Origin: Acidobacteriota bacterium
Lineage (GTDB): Bacteria > Acidobacteriota > Terriglobia > Terriglobales > Acidobacteriaceae
Length of the DNA: 43,531 nucleotides
Assembly: GCA_003224755.1 (NCBI GenBank)
Contig: QHZR01000026.1
Span: forward strand, 1 to 43,531
Reading direction: 5' to 3'
This document shows, one piece after another, positions 23,540 to 31,617 of this stretch (position 1 is the stretch's first letter; each line of letters starts with the position of its first letter). The notes under the pieces were generated by a model. The model ran no database searches and was not told the origin of the DNA. It worked only from the letters and a program-made list of their open reading frames with translations. A program made the translations under genes and the position numbers.

Positions 23540-24300
23540 CTTTCCGAACCGTCTCCATCGGCATCGGATTCAAACCTGTAACCCACTCCACGCACCGTGA
23601 GCAAATGACGTGGATGAGAGGGATTGTCCTCGATATATCGGCGGAGACGGACAATGAAATTGTCAATTGCGCGTGTGTCGGTGTCTTCTCGTAGTCCCCA
23701 GACTTGTTCAAGGATGGATTTACGCGAAACCACCCGGCCGCGATTGCGAATCAGGTGCCGGAGCAACTCAGCTTCCATCACCGTCAAGCGCGTGACGCTT
23801 CCTTTCGCTCTAAGCTCCAGGTTTACGAAATCTATGGTGCCGCCAGGAAAGGAAAATTCATCCAGTTCGTTCTCATCGCCTGTACCTTGCGGCCGCTCGG
23901 GAGTCCGCTCCGGCATGTGCTGACGCATCCATTCGGTGCGACGCAAGAGTCCCTGAAGGCGCGCAAGAAGAATCGGCAATTCAAACGGCTTGGCAATGTA
24001 GTCGTCCGCGCCTGAAGCGAAGCCTTCCAATACGTCTTCTGCCCTTCCTCGCGCTGTGAGCATTAGAATCGGGACGAAGTTCTTTGCCTGGCGCAACGCG
24101 GCGGCCACCTCGAAACCATTCTTGCCGGGGAGCATGATGTCAAGCAGCACAACGTCGAATTGCTCGTGCCCAGTAAGAAGTTTTTCCAGCGCGACTTCGC
24201 CATCACCGGCGATTTCGGCAGAGTGCCCTTCTTCCTGTAAATTGAATTGCAGACCGGTGGCCAAATGAGCTTCGTCTTCAACAATCAGAATCCGGCTCAC
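23536..24300 (-). CDS. OmpR/PhoB-family response regulator
   Basis: A 254-residue regulator. The receiver domain starts MSRILIVEDEAHLATGL, with phosphoacceptor Asp54 in VVLLDIMLPGKNG, the Thr in PILMLTARG and Lys in YIAKPFELPILL. After a 30-residue linker a winged-helix domain follows (TRLTVMEAELLRHLIRNRGRVVSRKSILEQVWG and TRAIDNFIVRLRRYIEDNP, ending VRGVGYRF). The 3' end of the kinase gene overlaps its start by 4 bases, so the two are a cognate pair. Output genes are not indicated by the sequence. Confidence 0.95.
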   Translation of the reverse strand: MSRILIVEDEAHLATGLQFNLQEEGHSAEIAGDGEVALEKLLTGHEQFDVVLLDIMLPGKNGFEVAAALRQAKNFVPILMLTARGRAEDVLEGFASGADDYIAKPFELPILLARLQGLLRRTEWMRQHMPERTPERPQGTGDENELDEFSFPGGTIDFVNLELRAKGSVTRLTVMEAELLRHLIRNRGRVVSRKSILEQVWGLREDTDTRAIDNFIVRLRRYIEDNPSHPRHLLTVRGVGYRFESDADGDGSES

Positions 24301-25193
24301 GCCACGCTCCGCGGGAGTTCGAAAATCACTGTGGTGCCTTTGCCCTGGCCAGCGCTCTGTGCAGAAACACGCCCGCCATGCCGCTTGGCGATGGTGCGGA
24401 CCAGGAAAAGTCCCAGGCCGGTTCCGCGCACCTGCGGAAGAGTCCGGTTCGGAACGCGGTAAAAGCGCTTGAATACGGTCTTCAGTTCATTGGGAGGAAT
24501 TCCCACCCCGCGGTCCTGGACCCGCAGCGCCAAGCCATTTTGCGCGTGCTCTTCAAGGCGCACCGAAATGTCTATGCGGCTGCCGGAATATTTCACCGCA
24601 TTGTCTAAGATGTTCGAGACCGCAGTCCGAAGATCACCCGGGTCGCCGCGAACCTCCGAGCCCTTGCCGTTAAGCTCCGACTCGTATCGTAACGCGTCGG
24701 GCTGGAGATGGTGGCTGGTGCGGGCGTTCTCTACGCATTGTTCGACCAGTTGCGCAAAATCAACGGCGATGTGCTCGCCTTTGCGCGCGCCGGCCCGGCT
24801 GGCCTTGAGCACCTGCTCGACCGTATTCATCAAGCGGTCGCTATCTTCGAGCATCAGGCGATAGAAAGTCTGGCGTTGTGCGTCATCGAGTTTTCTGCGT
24901 TCCAGGGTTTGCAGATGCAGGCGGATCGAGGTGATTGGAGTTTTTAATTCGTGAGTAACAGCGTTGATGAAGCTGTCATGCTGTTCGTTGCGGCGTATTT
25001 CGCGGATGAGAAAACTGGTGTTGAGAATAAGGCCGGCAATGATGGCGCCGAAAAAAATGATACCCAGAACAACTTTTACGTCCTGCTGCCAGTTCAGAAT
25101 GATCCACCCAAAGCCTACGGCAACCGAAGCGGCCGCCAAACAGACTGTGAGGGTCAGGAAGAAAATGATCTTGCCGCGCCGGGTCACGCGCAT
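24297..25193 (-). CDS. Sensor histidine kinase with minimal extracytoplasmic part
   Basis: A 298-residue kinase. Two membrane helices (residues about 9-31 and 39-62) are separated by only about ten residues, then NAVTHELKTPITSIRLHLQ carries phospho-His81. The ATPase domain shows the N box SNILDNAVKYSG, G1 DRGVGIP, the F box FKRFYR, and G2 GTGLGLFLVRTIAKRHGG. There is no HAMP or large sensor domain, so it belongs to the small intramembrane-sensing type: the signal may be membrane state or a partner protein. It is translationally coupled to the response regulator downstream. Confidence 0.93.
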   Translation of the reverse strand: MRVTRRGKIIFFLTLTVCLAAASVAVGFGWIILNWQQDVKVVLGIIFFGAIIAGLILNTSFLIREIRRNEQHDSFINAVTHELKTPITSIRLHLQTLERRKLDDAQRQTFYRLMLEDSDRLMNTVEQVLKASRAGARKGEHIAVDFAQLVEQCVENARTSHHLQPDALRYESELNGKGSEVRGDPGDLRTAVSNILDNAVKYSGSRIDISVRLEEHAQNGLALRVQDRGVGIPPNELKTVFKRFYRVPNRTLPQVRGTGLGLFLVRTIAKRHGGRVSAQSAGQGKGTTVIFELPRSVA

Positions 25194-25266
25194 ACTGCGA
25201 TTCTAGCGCAGGGCAAAACGTCCGAGCGACTCGGTGCTGTTCCAGATCAAGCAAGATCGAAGAAAA

Positions 25267-25313
25267 CGCAAAGTTCACAAAGGACTCTGCGGCAGTCCTT
25301 TGGGAACTTTGCG
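25267..25313. terminator. Long hairpin between the kinase and desaturase genes
   Basis: CGCAAAGTTC pairs with GAACTTTGCG, and inside it AAAGGACT pairs with AGTCCTTT around a 7-base loop. The stem has 10 plus 8 pairs with only a 2x2 internal loop. It lies 31 bases beyond the desaturase stop (minus strand) and upstream of the kinase gene, so it is the likely end of the desaturase transcript. No long T-run follows on either strand. Confidence 0.6.
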
Positions 25314-25343
25314 GATCCAACCTTTTTGTCACAGCGGAGCTGC

Positions 25344-26255
25344 CTAAGTGGCAACCGGCTCAGGCTGAGTGGCAGTGACCAATTTTCGGCGTTCCTGCTC
25401 CCGCAACTTATCGAGCCTCAACTGATAAACATGCCTCGCCAGTCCCAGCTTTTTCAAGGCCCAAATGCCGTACCAGTTCAAATCGAACTCATACCACCTT
25501 AGCCCATGGCGCGCCGAAACTGGGTGTGCGTGGTGGTTATTGTGCCAGCCTTCGCCAAAGCTGATCAGAGCAATCCAAAAGTTGTTCGTCGAAAGGTCGC
25601 GCGTGACAAAGCGCCGCGAGCCCCAAGTGTGAGTGCCGGAATTGATCAACCAAGTGCTGTGCAAAACAACCACGGTGCGAAGGAATACTCCCCAGAGCAA
25701 GAACGGCAGGCCGCCTAACGCGAATAGAGCAAGCCCAACTCCGATCACCGGCACGTAATGATATTTCGTAATCCAGACATGAAACTTAGACTTAGCCAAA
25801 TCCGGAACGTAGCGGGAAAGTGTTTCCGTGTCCTGATGAAGGCTCTTGCCCATCAGGATCCATCCCATGTGCGCCCACCATTTGCCATCCACTGGCGAAT
25901 GTGGGTCGCCTTCTTTGTCCGAAAACTGATGATGAATTCGATGCGTAGCAACCCAGAAAATTGGGCCGCCTTCGAGCGCTAGCGTTCCACAGGTGGTTAG
26001 AAAGTACTCCACCCATTTCGGGGTTTTGTAGCCGCGGTGCGTCAAGAGGCGGTGGTAGCCCATCCCGATGCCGAAGCTTCCGGAAATGTACCAGAGCGCA
26101 AACGCGACAAAGAATGCCTTCCAGGAAAAGAAGAAAAACGCCGCCACTGCTCCAACATGAAATAATGCCATTACGCTGGCGGTGATCCAGTTGAACTTTT
26201 TATCAGTGACCAAATCTCGTTGCGGGCGCTGTAGCGCTTCGATCTCTAGAGACAT
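25344..26255 (-). CDS. Acyl-CoA/fatty acid delta-9-type desaturase
   Basis: A 303-residue membrane di-iron desaturase from ATG 26255 ([14 protein letters not shown]), with GGAG 8-9 bases upstream. The three His boxes are present: HRLLTHR, HRIHHQF and [23 protein letters not shown] and [11 protein letters not shown] are typical of the stearoyl-CoA/acyl-lipid delta-9 group. Four hydrophobic helices lie in pairs around residues 22-65 and 145-190. Role: introduces a cis double bond into membrane fatty acids using O2, so the organism is at least partly aerobic. It stands alone and is transcribed toward the histidine kinase gene. Confidence 0.93.
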   Translation of the reverse strand: MSLEIEALQRPQRDLVTDKKFNWITASVMALFHVGAVAAFFFFSWKAFFVAFALWYISGSFGIGMGYHRLLTHRGYKTPKWVEYFLTTCGTLALEGGPIFWVATHRIHHQFSDKEGDPHSPVDGKWWAHMGWILMGKSLHQDTETLSRYVPDLAKSKFHVWITKYHYVPVIGVGLALFALGGLPFLLWGVFLRTVVVLHSTWLINSGTHTWGSRRFVTRDLSTNNFWIALISFGEGWHNNHHAHPVSARHGLRWYEFDLNWYGIWALKKLGLARHVYQLRLDKLREQERRKLVTATQPEPVAT

Positions 26256-26444
26256 GCCTCGCGGCTCCATTCCTAACAAGTGATATCGCTAAGTTAGCAG
26301 CCGGCTCTAGGTCGTGGCTGTAATACTTGTGTAATAGGCGGCTGGAACCTGGTTACCAAAGGATGTAAGACAGGGGCTCGCCGATTTGACGGAGGTGAAG
26401 CTCGGGCACCATCGCGAACTTCCCTGTTTAGGACAGGCGAGCCG

Positions 26445-26627
26445 TCAGACTTCTGGGCTCCGATGAGTTGCGGCGAGACAATCCGAGGCTCGATCAGCAT
26501 CGGCGATGAGACTTTCTGTAAGCCGCTGCCAGCGTTCAAACGGCGGCTCCCATATTTCAGCTTGGGGATCGGTGCCCTCCCGGCAAGCCGGGGGCAGAGT
26601 CGTTTTTGCGGTGCTCGTCGGGTCCAT
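26445..26627 (-). CDS. Small hypothetical protein, 60 aa
   Basis: ATG 26627 is preceded by AAGGAG at a spacing of four bases, one of the best ribosome binding sites in the window. The 60 residues read MDPTSTAKTTLPPACREG, then WEPPFERWQRLTESLIAD and end HRSPEV: soluble, acidic helix in the second half, no signal peptide, no known family. It lies alone in a 730-base gap between the desaturase gene and hflX. The ribosome binding site and composition argue for a real gene; homologue searches would be decisive. Confidence 0.5.
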   Translation of the reverse strand: MDPTSTAKTTLPPACREGTDPQAEIWEPPFERWQRLTESLIADADRASDCLAATHRSPEV

Positions 26628-26828
26628 GGGTCTCCTTGGGGGACTAGGGATCTAAACCCTAAGACGCATACAGAGTCGCACAAGTTGTCGCGCCTAAGAA
26701 GCGGGTAAACCCCGTATTACTTTGGTGATGCAGCGATTGAAGCCTCAAAGCCAATTGCCCAAAACGGACCTGCAATTCAGAGTGGAATCCGTTGAATTCT
26801 GTATGAAAGTTAGCTTGAATAGGCCTTG

Positions 26829-26943
26829 ACTTCTATGACAAGAGGTCTAGCATAGAAGTATCACCTCCGATCCAATTCAGGATCGAATGGGCTGGTAGCC
26901 AAGGAATGTCACCGCTTCTTGGTCGCTGGCCCATTTAATTTTT
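26829..26943 (+). ncRNA. Candidate structured small RNA with anti-Shine-Dalgarno linker and terminator
   Basis: Three hairpins lie in a row on the plus strand: ACTTCTATG/CATAGAAGT (26829-26837 with 26851-26859, 13-base loop), CGATCC-AATTCA-GGATCG (26868-26885), and AATGGGC...GCCCATT (26886-26935, with an inner CCAAG/CTTGG) followed by TAATTTTT. The single-stranded link 26860-26868 reads ATCACCTCC, identical to the anti-Shine-Dalgarno end of 16S rRNA. A TTGACT...TAGCAT promoter-like pair (26826-26831, 26848-26853) would start the RNA near 26860; an earlier start would include the first hairpin. The T-run favours the plus strand. No protein gene overlaps it. Confidence 0.5.
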
Positions 26944-26982
26944 GGTCGTTTTTGCTCTCCGGCACCGCGCTTTTCGCTCAAG

Positions 26983-28377
26983 TCAGCTGACTACCCATTC
27001 ATTTAGCTTCCTCGCCAGCGACTCCGGTACCTCCGCTTCGAGTTCCACCGCGCCATCTTTGTACTGCCGAGAGTAGATTCGAGATCTCGCTTCGAGCATT
27101 GCGAGCGCCTTGCCTTCCTTTTGTGGGACCCGTAGGCGTACGTGGGCAGTTGCGTCTTCCGAGAGCGCCTGGTCAATCCGGTCGAGCAATGTACTCAGAC
27201 CGATTCCCTTCGCCGCAGAGACGTGCACGGTTTGCGAATCGTCGCGCAAGCTGTCCCGCTGCTTAGGCGGGAGCAGATCGATCTTGTTTTTGATATGCAG
27301 CCGCGGCTTTTCGCCGGCCTCAAGTTCTTTCAAGACGCGATCAACTTGCGCATCCTGCTCCGAAGAAAGCGGGCTGCTGGCGTCAGAAACTTGCAAAATC
27401 AACGCCGCGCGCTGTACCTCTTCGAGCGTCGCGCGGAACGACGAAACCAAGGCATGCGGAAGGCTGCGTATGAAACCAACGGTATCCGAAAGCAGCACTT
27501 TTCGTTTTGAGGGCAATGCCACCGAACGCAACGTGGGGTCGAGCGTGGCAAACATGCGTGGTGACTCCAGCACGGTTGCATTTGTGAGGGCGTTGAACAA
27601 CGTGGATTTGCCGGCATTGGTATAGCCGACCAGCGCAACCGTTGCCACTGGGACCGACTCGCGCCGCTGCCGCTGTTGTGCGCGAATCCGCCGAACATTT
27701 TCGATCTGCTCTTTCACATGTCGGATGCGGCGATATATCTTTCGGCGATCGGTTTCCAGCTGGGTCTCGCCAGGCCCTCGTGTTCCAATTCCGCCTCCGA
27801 GCTGCGACATCTCCACGCCGCGTCCGGTTAGCCTGGGCAGCAGATAGTCGAGCTGCGCCAATTCCACTTGAAGTTGACCTTCGCGAGTACGCGCGTGGGT
27901 TGCGAAAATATCGAGGATCAGCTGGGTGCGGTCAATCACGCGCGCATGCACGACTTGTTCGATATTGCGCTGCTGCGAGGCCGTCAGGTCGTGATCGAAT
28001 AGCAGCAGGTCCGCTGAAACCGAAGCCGCCGCTCCCGCGATTTCTTCCAGCTTGCCACGACCGATGAGGGTGGCTGGATCGGGCCGGTCCCGGCGCTGTA
28101 AGAGTTCACCTGCGATTTCAGCTCCCGCGCTGATGGCCAGATCACGGAGTTCGCCCAGGGACTCTTCGGCAGTAAATTGCGGCTCCGAGGTTGGCTTCGT
28201 CTTGGCGAGAGAAACGTCGCGCGCCGCTTGTGCGCCAGGGGTCAACCCCTTGCCGGAAGCGCGTCGCTTGCGATAGTCGAGGCCAACCAGGAAAGCGCGC
28301 TCCTTGCGCATTCCTGGGGCAAGAGTGCGCTGCCCAGAGTGACGCTTGGAAACGGGCCGCGATTCAGGACTACTCAA
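26983..28377 (-). CDS. hflX: GTPase HflX
   Basis: A 464-residue ribosome-associated GTPase. The HflX N-terminal domain ([29 protein letters not shown]) is followed by the glycine-rich [19 protein letters not shown] and a coiled-coil linker. The G domain has G1 GYTNAGKST at about 251-259, G3 DTVGF, and the NKID motif in HIKNKIDLL. Role: binds and splits or rescues stalled 70S ribosomes. The start at 28377 is TTG; an ATG at 28311 ([14 protein letters not shown]) is possible. It lies 12 bases after hfq, the common hfq-hflX order. Confidence 0.95.
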   Translation of the reverse strand: MSSPESRPVSKRHSGQRTLAPGMRKERAFLVGLDYRKRRASGKGLTPGAQAARDVSLAKTKPTSEPQFTAEESLGELRDLAISAGAEIAGELLQRRDRPDPATLIGRGKLEEIAGAAASVSADLLLFDHDLTASQQRNIEQVVHARVIDRTQLILDIFATHARTREGQLQVELAQLDYLLPRLTGRGVEMSQLGGGIGTRGPGETQLETDRRKIYRRIRHVKEQIENVRRIRAQQRQRRESVPVATVALVGYTNAGKSTLFNALTNATVLESPRMFATLDPTLRSVALPSKRKVLLSDTVGFIRSLPHALVSSFRATLEEVQRAALILQVSDASSPLSSEQDAQVDRVLKELEAGEKPRLHIKNKIDLLPPKQRDSLRDDSQTVHVSAAKGIGLSTLLDRIDQALSEDATAHVRLRVPQKEGKALAMLEARSRIYSRQYKDGAVELEAEVPESLARKLNEWVVS

Positions 28378-28389
28378 GCTTAGTCGGCC

Positions 28390-28692
28390 TCATCCTTCGG
28401 TGCCGGAAGCGGCAGGAGTCTCGCCGGAATCATTGGTCGCGGGGGATGGAACTACTCGCGGCTTTTCCGAATAGCCGTGCGCCTTGCCCACTGCGACCGT
28501 GGAGATTGCATGCTTGAAGATTAGTTGTTCCTGGTTGTTGGTCTCAAGCACAACGGAGTATTTGTCGAACGACCGAATCCGGCCGGTCAGCTTCACGCCG
28601 CTCATTAAGTAGATGGTGATACTGCTGCGTTCCTTACGCGCCGTGTTCAGGAAAGTATCCTGAATATTCTGTGCTGACGGCTTGTTTTCCAT
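28390..28692 (-). CDS. hfq: RNA chaperone Hfq
   Basis: A 100-residue protein from ATG 28692 ([21 protein letters not shown]), with AAAGGAG placed 7-8 bases upstream. The Sm1 region ([28 protein letters not shown]) and Sm2 region ([11 protein letters not shown], with the KH pair) are canonical. QNIQDTFLN is the proximal-face N-terminus. The 30-residue tail after ISTV is disordered. Hfq forms a hexamer that pairs small RNAs with mRNAs. The candidate small RNA 1.4 kb downstream would be a natural client, although that link is only inferred. Confidence 0.97.
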   Translation of the reverse strand: MENKPSAQNIQDTFLNTARKERSSITIYLMSGVKLTGRIRSFDKYSVVLETNNQEQLIFKHAISTVAVGKAHGYSEKPRVVPSPATNDSGETPAASGTEG

Positions 28693-28954
28693 CGCCGATC
28701 TCCTTTGAGTTTGCGACAACGGGTTTCGACAACTGGGGCTGAAAACCGCAATCTGGCCGCCTTGACGAAATCAGTAGTGACCGCGACGACGTGGCGAAAA
28801 ACCGAGCAGCCGAACGAGTTTCTGCCGTACCTTCGTACAATACGGCGTTACTCCGCAGTTTTCAACAGCGACCTGCATATTTCGCGATTCCTGCGACCAA
28901 CTCATTCCTCTACGAATCTGTGGCTCTTTACCGCCGAATTAAGGAGCTGAGGAA

Positions 28955-29962
28955 ATGCGAGTTGTCCAGGTAACCAAACCCAGTGGTGATCTCGAACTGA
29001 TTGAACGTCCCATCCCTGAGCCCGGACGCGGGCAGGTTCGCATCAAGGTCGAAGCTTGTGGTATTTGTCACAGTGACGTGATGGTGAAGGAAGGATTTTG
29101 GCCCGGGCTGCAATACCCCCGCGTACCAGGGCACGAAATTGCAGGGCGCGTGGACGCTGTCGGGCCAGACGTGGCCCAGTGGAAGCCCGGCCAGCGCGTC
29201 GGCGTAGGCTGGCATGGAGGACACTGCTTTATTTGCGATTCCTGCCGGCGCGGCGATTTCATCGTTTGTCGCAATGAGAAGATCACGGCCCTGAGTTTTG
29301 ATGGTGGCTATGCCGAGTACATGACTGCGCCAGCGGAAGCGGTTGCCGCGATTCCCGAAGGATTGTCCTCCGCGGAAGCTGCGCCCCTCTTCTGCGCCGG
29401 TATCACCACGTACAACGCACTTCGGCACGCTGGTGCGATGCCAGGTGATTTGGTGGCAGTTTTGGGCATCGGCGGCTTGGGCCATCTCGGAATCCAATAT
29501 GCGCGCCAGATGGGATTCCGCACCGTCGCGATCGGCCGTGGACCAGACAAAGAGGACTTCACCCGAAAACTTGGCGCTCACGAATACGTGGACACAAATG
29601 CGGGGCCTGCGGCTGCTGCTTTGCAAAAACTCGGTGGAGCACGCGTAATTCTCGCCACCGCGCCTGATTCCAGGGCCATTTCGGCGCTAGTTGACGGATT
29701 GGGATCCAATGGTAAGTTGCTCGTAATCGGAGCCAGCCAGGAGCCTCTCGGCATTTCGCCTAACCAGATTCTCGGCCAGCGGCTTGCAATTCAGGGCTGG
29801 GCTTCAGGCACGGCCAAAGACTCCGAAGACACGCTGCAATTCAGCGTCCTGACCGGCGTGAGGCCGATGATCGAGCGCTATCCGCTGGAGAAAGCAGCCG
29901 AGGGGTATGAACGGATGATGAGCGGCAAGGCAAGATTCCGGGTTGTGCTAACGATGGGCTAA
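28955..29962 (+). CDS. Zinc-dependent alcohol dehydrogenase
   Basis: A 335-residue MDR-family enzyme from ATG 28955, with AAGGAGCTGAGG upstream. Catalytic zinc ligands are Cys38 (GICHSD), His60 (GHE) and a Cys in APLFCAGITTY. The four structural-zinc cysteines are at about 91, 94, 97 and 105 (CFICDSCRRGDFIVC). The NAD(P) fold has VLGIGGLGHLGIQYARQMG. Overall it resembles the AdhA/AdhP and cinnamyl-alcohol group. Reaction: reversible oxidation of primary alcohols to aldehydes. It is divergent from hfq, and its end is 24 bases from the convergent holA stop. Confidence 0.92.
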   Translation: MRVVQVTKPSGDLELIERPIPEPGRGQVRIKVEACGICHSDVMVKEGFWPGLQYPRVPGHEIAGRVDAVGPDVAQWKPGQRVGVGWHGGHCFICDSCRRGDFIVCRNEKITALSFDGGYAEYMTAPAEAVAAIPEGLSSAEAAPLFCAGITTYNALRHAGAMPGDLVAVLGIGGLGHLGIQYARQMGFRTVAIGRGPDKEDFTRKLGAHEYVDTNAGPAAAALQKLGGARVILATAPDSRAISALVDGLGSNGKLLVIGASQEPLGISPNQILGQRLAIQGWASGTAKDSEDTLQFSVLTGVRPMIERYPLEKAAEGYERMMSGKARFRVVLTMG

Positions 29963-29986
29963 TCACCCTGGAAGTGGCGCGCGGAT

Positions 29987-31108
29987 TCACACTCCCAACT
30001 CTTCTTGCATCCACTCTGGCTCCGGCTTTGGTTCTGCGGTCAGATCGAGCACGAGTTTCTCCAGCACCAGGCGCTTAGTAGGAGCATTCGAGCGCAATGC
30101 GAGGTCCGCTTTCGCCACTAACCGGATAGCACGACTCAGTTCCCGCTTCGATTTGTAGCGCCGAGCTTGCCGAATGATGTCGTCCGCAGCAAATGGCGGA
30201 ACGCGAAAGCCCTGCCACAACGCAGCCCAAAGCATGCGCTGATCACGCACATTACGTTCGAGAATGACCAGCATCTGACGAAAGGTTTTGGCCAGCATAT
30301 AGAGATGGCCGATTGCCGCTTCGTCGCCGTCTCCAGTAGTGAGGATCGCGTCGAGTGTTTCCAGGGCGCGGGTGCGGTCGCGAGCAGAAATCGCGTCCGT
30401 CAGTTCATACAGAGACCGTTGCTTGGCTGCCAATACCATCGTCTCCACATCGCCCAGCGTGATTCGCTTTTTCTCGCCAACGTACAAGATCAGCTTTTCC
30501 AGTTCGTTCGAAATCATCATCATGTCGCCGCCGAGAGAATCTACAAGCTCGCGTCCCGCGTCGCCTTCCATTTTTACTTCGCGACTGCCGCAATATTCCT
30601 GGATCCAGCGGACAGCATCACTCTCCTCCACACGCCCAAGTTCCACAATTGCGCAATAGCGCCCCAGGCTTTCGCGGATGCGCTCGTAACGTTCCTTGTC
30701 GGTTAGATCTATGCGGCGCGCGTCGGCGGGAATGCTGATGTGGTCGGCAACAAAGATGAGTACCGCGTCAGGATTTGGATCTTTGCAATACTGTTCGATC
30801 GCGCCGAGTTTGTCTTCGTTCGAGCCGCGTCCGAACAGTGTTTTTACTCCGCGGACAAAAAAAATCTGGAATGGGGCCATCAGCGAAGGAGTGCGGGCAC
30901 GATCCAACACTTCGGCCAAATCGGTTTCTACCAGATCGAATTCGAACAGGCTGAATTCCCGCATGTCCGCGGGAACCAGATGCTGCACAATGGCATCGCG
31001 GCATTGCTTGCGGAAAAAAGCCTCATCGCCCACGAAAACGTAGGCGGGACGCAGCTTTCGCGCTTCAACCTCCGAGACGAATCGTTCGGCTTGGGCAAAC
31101 GCCCGCAT
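29987..31108 (-). CDS. holA: DNA polymerase III, delta subunit
   Basis: A 373-residue clamp-loader subunit. The N-terminal region has LRPAYVFVGDEAFFRKQCRDAI (the family's YVLxGxExxLxxxxxxxI pattern), then FSLFEFDL and TPSLMAPFQIFFVRGVK. The middle has IELGRVEE and DMMMISNELEKLILYVG, and the C-terminal helical collar includes LDAILTTGDGDEAAIGHLYMLAKTFRQML. Role: opens the beta clamp during loading. It overlaps lptE by one base (TGATG); the lptE-holA pairing is frequent in Gram-negative bacteria, which supports both calls. Confidence 0.93.
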   Translation of the reverse strand: MRAFAQAERFVSEVEARKLRPAYVFVGDEAFFRKQCRDAIVQHLVPADMREFSLFEFDLVETDLAEVLDRARTPSLMAPFQIFFVRGVKTLFGRGSNEDKLGAIEQYCKDPNPDAVLIFVADHISIPADARRIDLTDKERYERIRESLGRYCAIVELGRVEESDAVRWIQEYCGSREVKMEGDAGRELVDSLGGDMMMISNELEKLILYVGEKKRITLGDVETMVLAAKQRSLYELTDAISARDRTRALETLDAILTTGDGDEAAIGHLYMLAKTFRQMLVILERNVRDQRMLWAALWQGFRVPPFAADDIIRQARRYKSKRELSRAIRLVAKADLALRSNAPTKRLVLEKLVLDLTAEPKPEPEWMQEELGV

Positions 31109-31617
31109 CAGAAGGCCTCCAGGACATTCGAAACCAGCGTCCGCGCAAATTCTCGTGAAAGCCGCTGGAAGGCAGGAGAATTTTCTTCAAAAAAGCTGCT
31201 CAATTCCTGCGACACCTGATATTGCTCGCGAAACGTGTACGACGGATTCTGGTATAGGACCTTGCCCTGCTTGTCCTGGAGCGACACACTCATGCTCACG
31301 ATGACCAGCACGCTCGCTGCCCGTCCGGTTTTCGAATCGTACGTCAGCGGAGTAGTGGAAGTGGTGAGCACAGTGCCGTGCAGCACTGCGTCAGCCGAAT
31401 CTGGGTGAGCAATAACGCGATAATTCGTGCGCGTGGAGAGCTCCTGTATCACGGCGGCCGTGAGCATCTGTTCGATCTTGTACGTTTGAGTCTGGTTTAC
31501 AAATGCGGGCACGGCAAGAATTCGAAGATCGGAAGGAAGCAGGTTGGCTTTGCCTGCCGTGTGATAACCGCATCCCGTGCTGAGGAGAACCACCAGCACC
31601 AGCACGATGCGGCTCAC
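31108..31617 (-). CDS. lptE: LPS-assembly lipoprotein LptE
   Basis: A 169-residue lipoprotein. The signal MSRIVLVLVVLLSTGCGYH has a lipobox with Cys16 (STGC), followed by the CGYH start typical of LptE. The mature part includes ILAVPAFVNQTQTYKIEQMLTAAVIQELSTRTNYRV, the conserved DUF4136/LptE-like core. Role: plugs the LptD barrel and helps insert LPS in the outer membrane. The start overlaps the Asd-like gene's stop by 4 bases and its stop overlaps holA by one, so it belongs to the psd-pssA-asd-lptE-holA operon. Confidence 0.92.
   Translation of the reverse strand: MSRIVLVLVVLLSTGCGYHTAGKANLLPSDLRILAVPAFVNQTQTYKIEQMLTAAVIQELSTRTNYRVIAHPDSADAVLHGTVLTTSTTPLTYDSKTGRAASVLVIVSMSVSLQDKQGKVLYQNPSYTFREQYQVSQELSSFFEENSPAFQRLSREFARTLVSNVLEAF

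Noticed and set aside
26294-26683. 129-residue minus-strand frame overlapping the 60-residue gene
   Set aside because: It has no ribosome binding site and an Arg/Pro-rich shadow composition; the overlapping 60-residue frame has a strong ribosome binding site.
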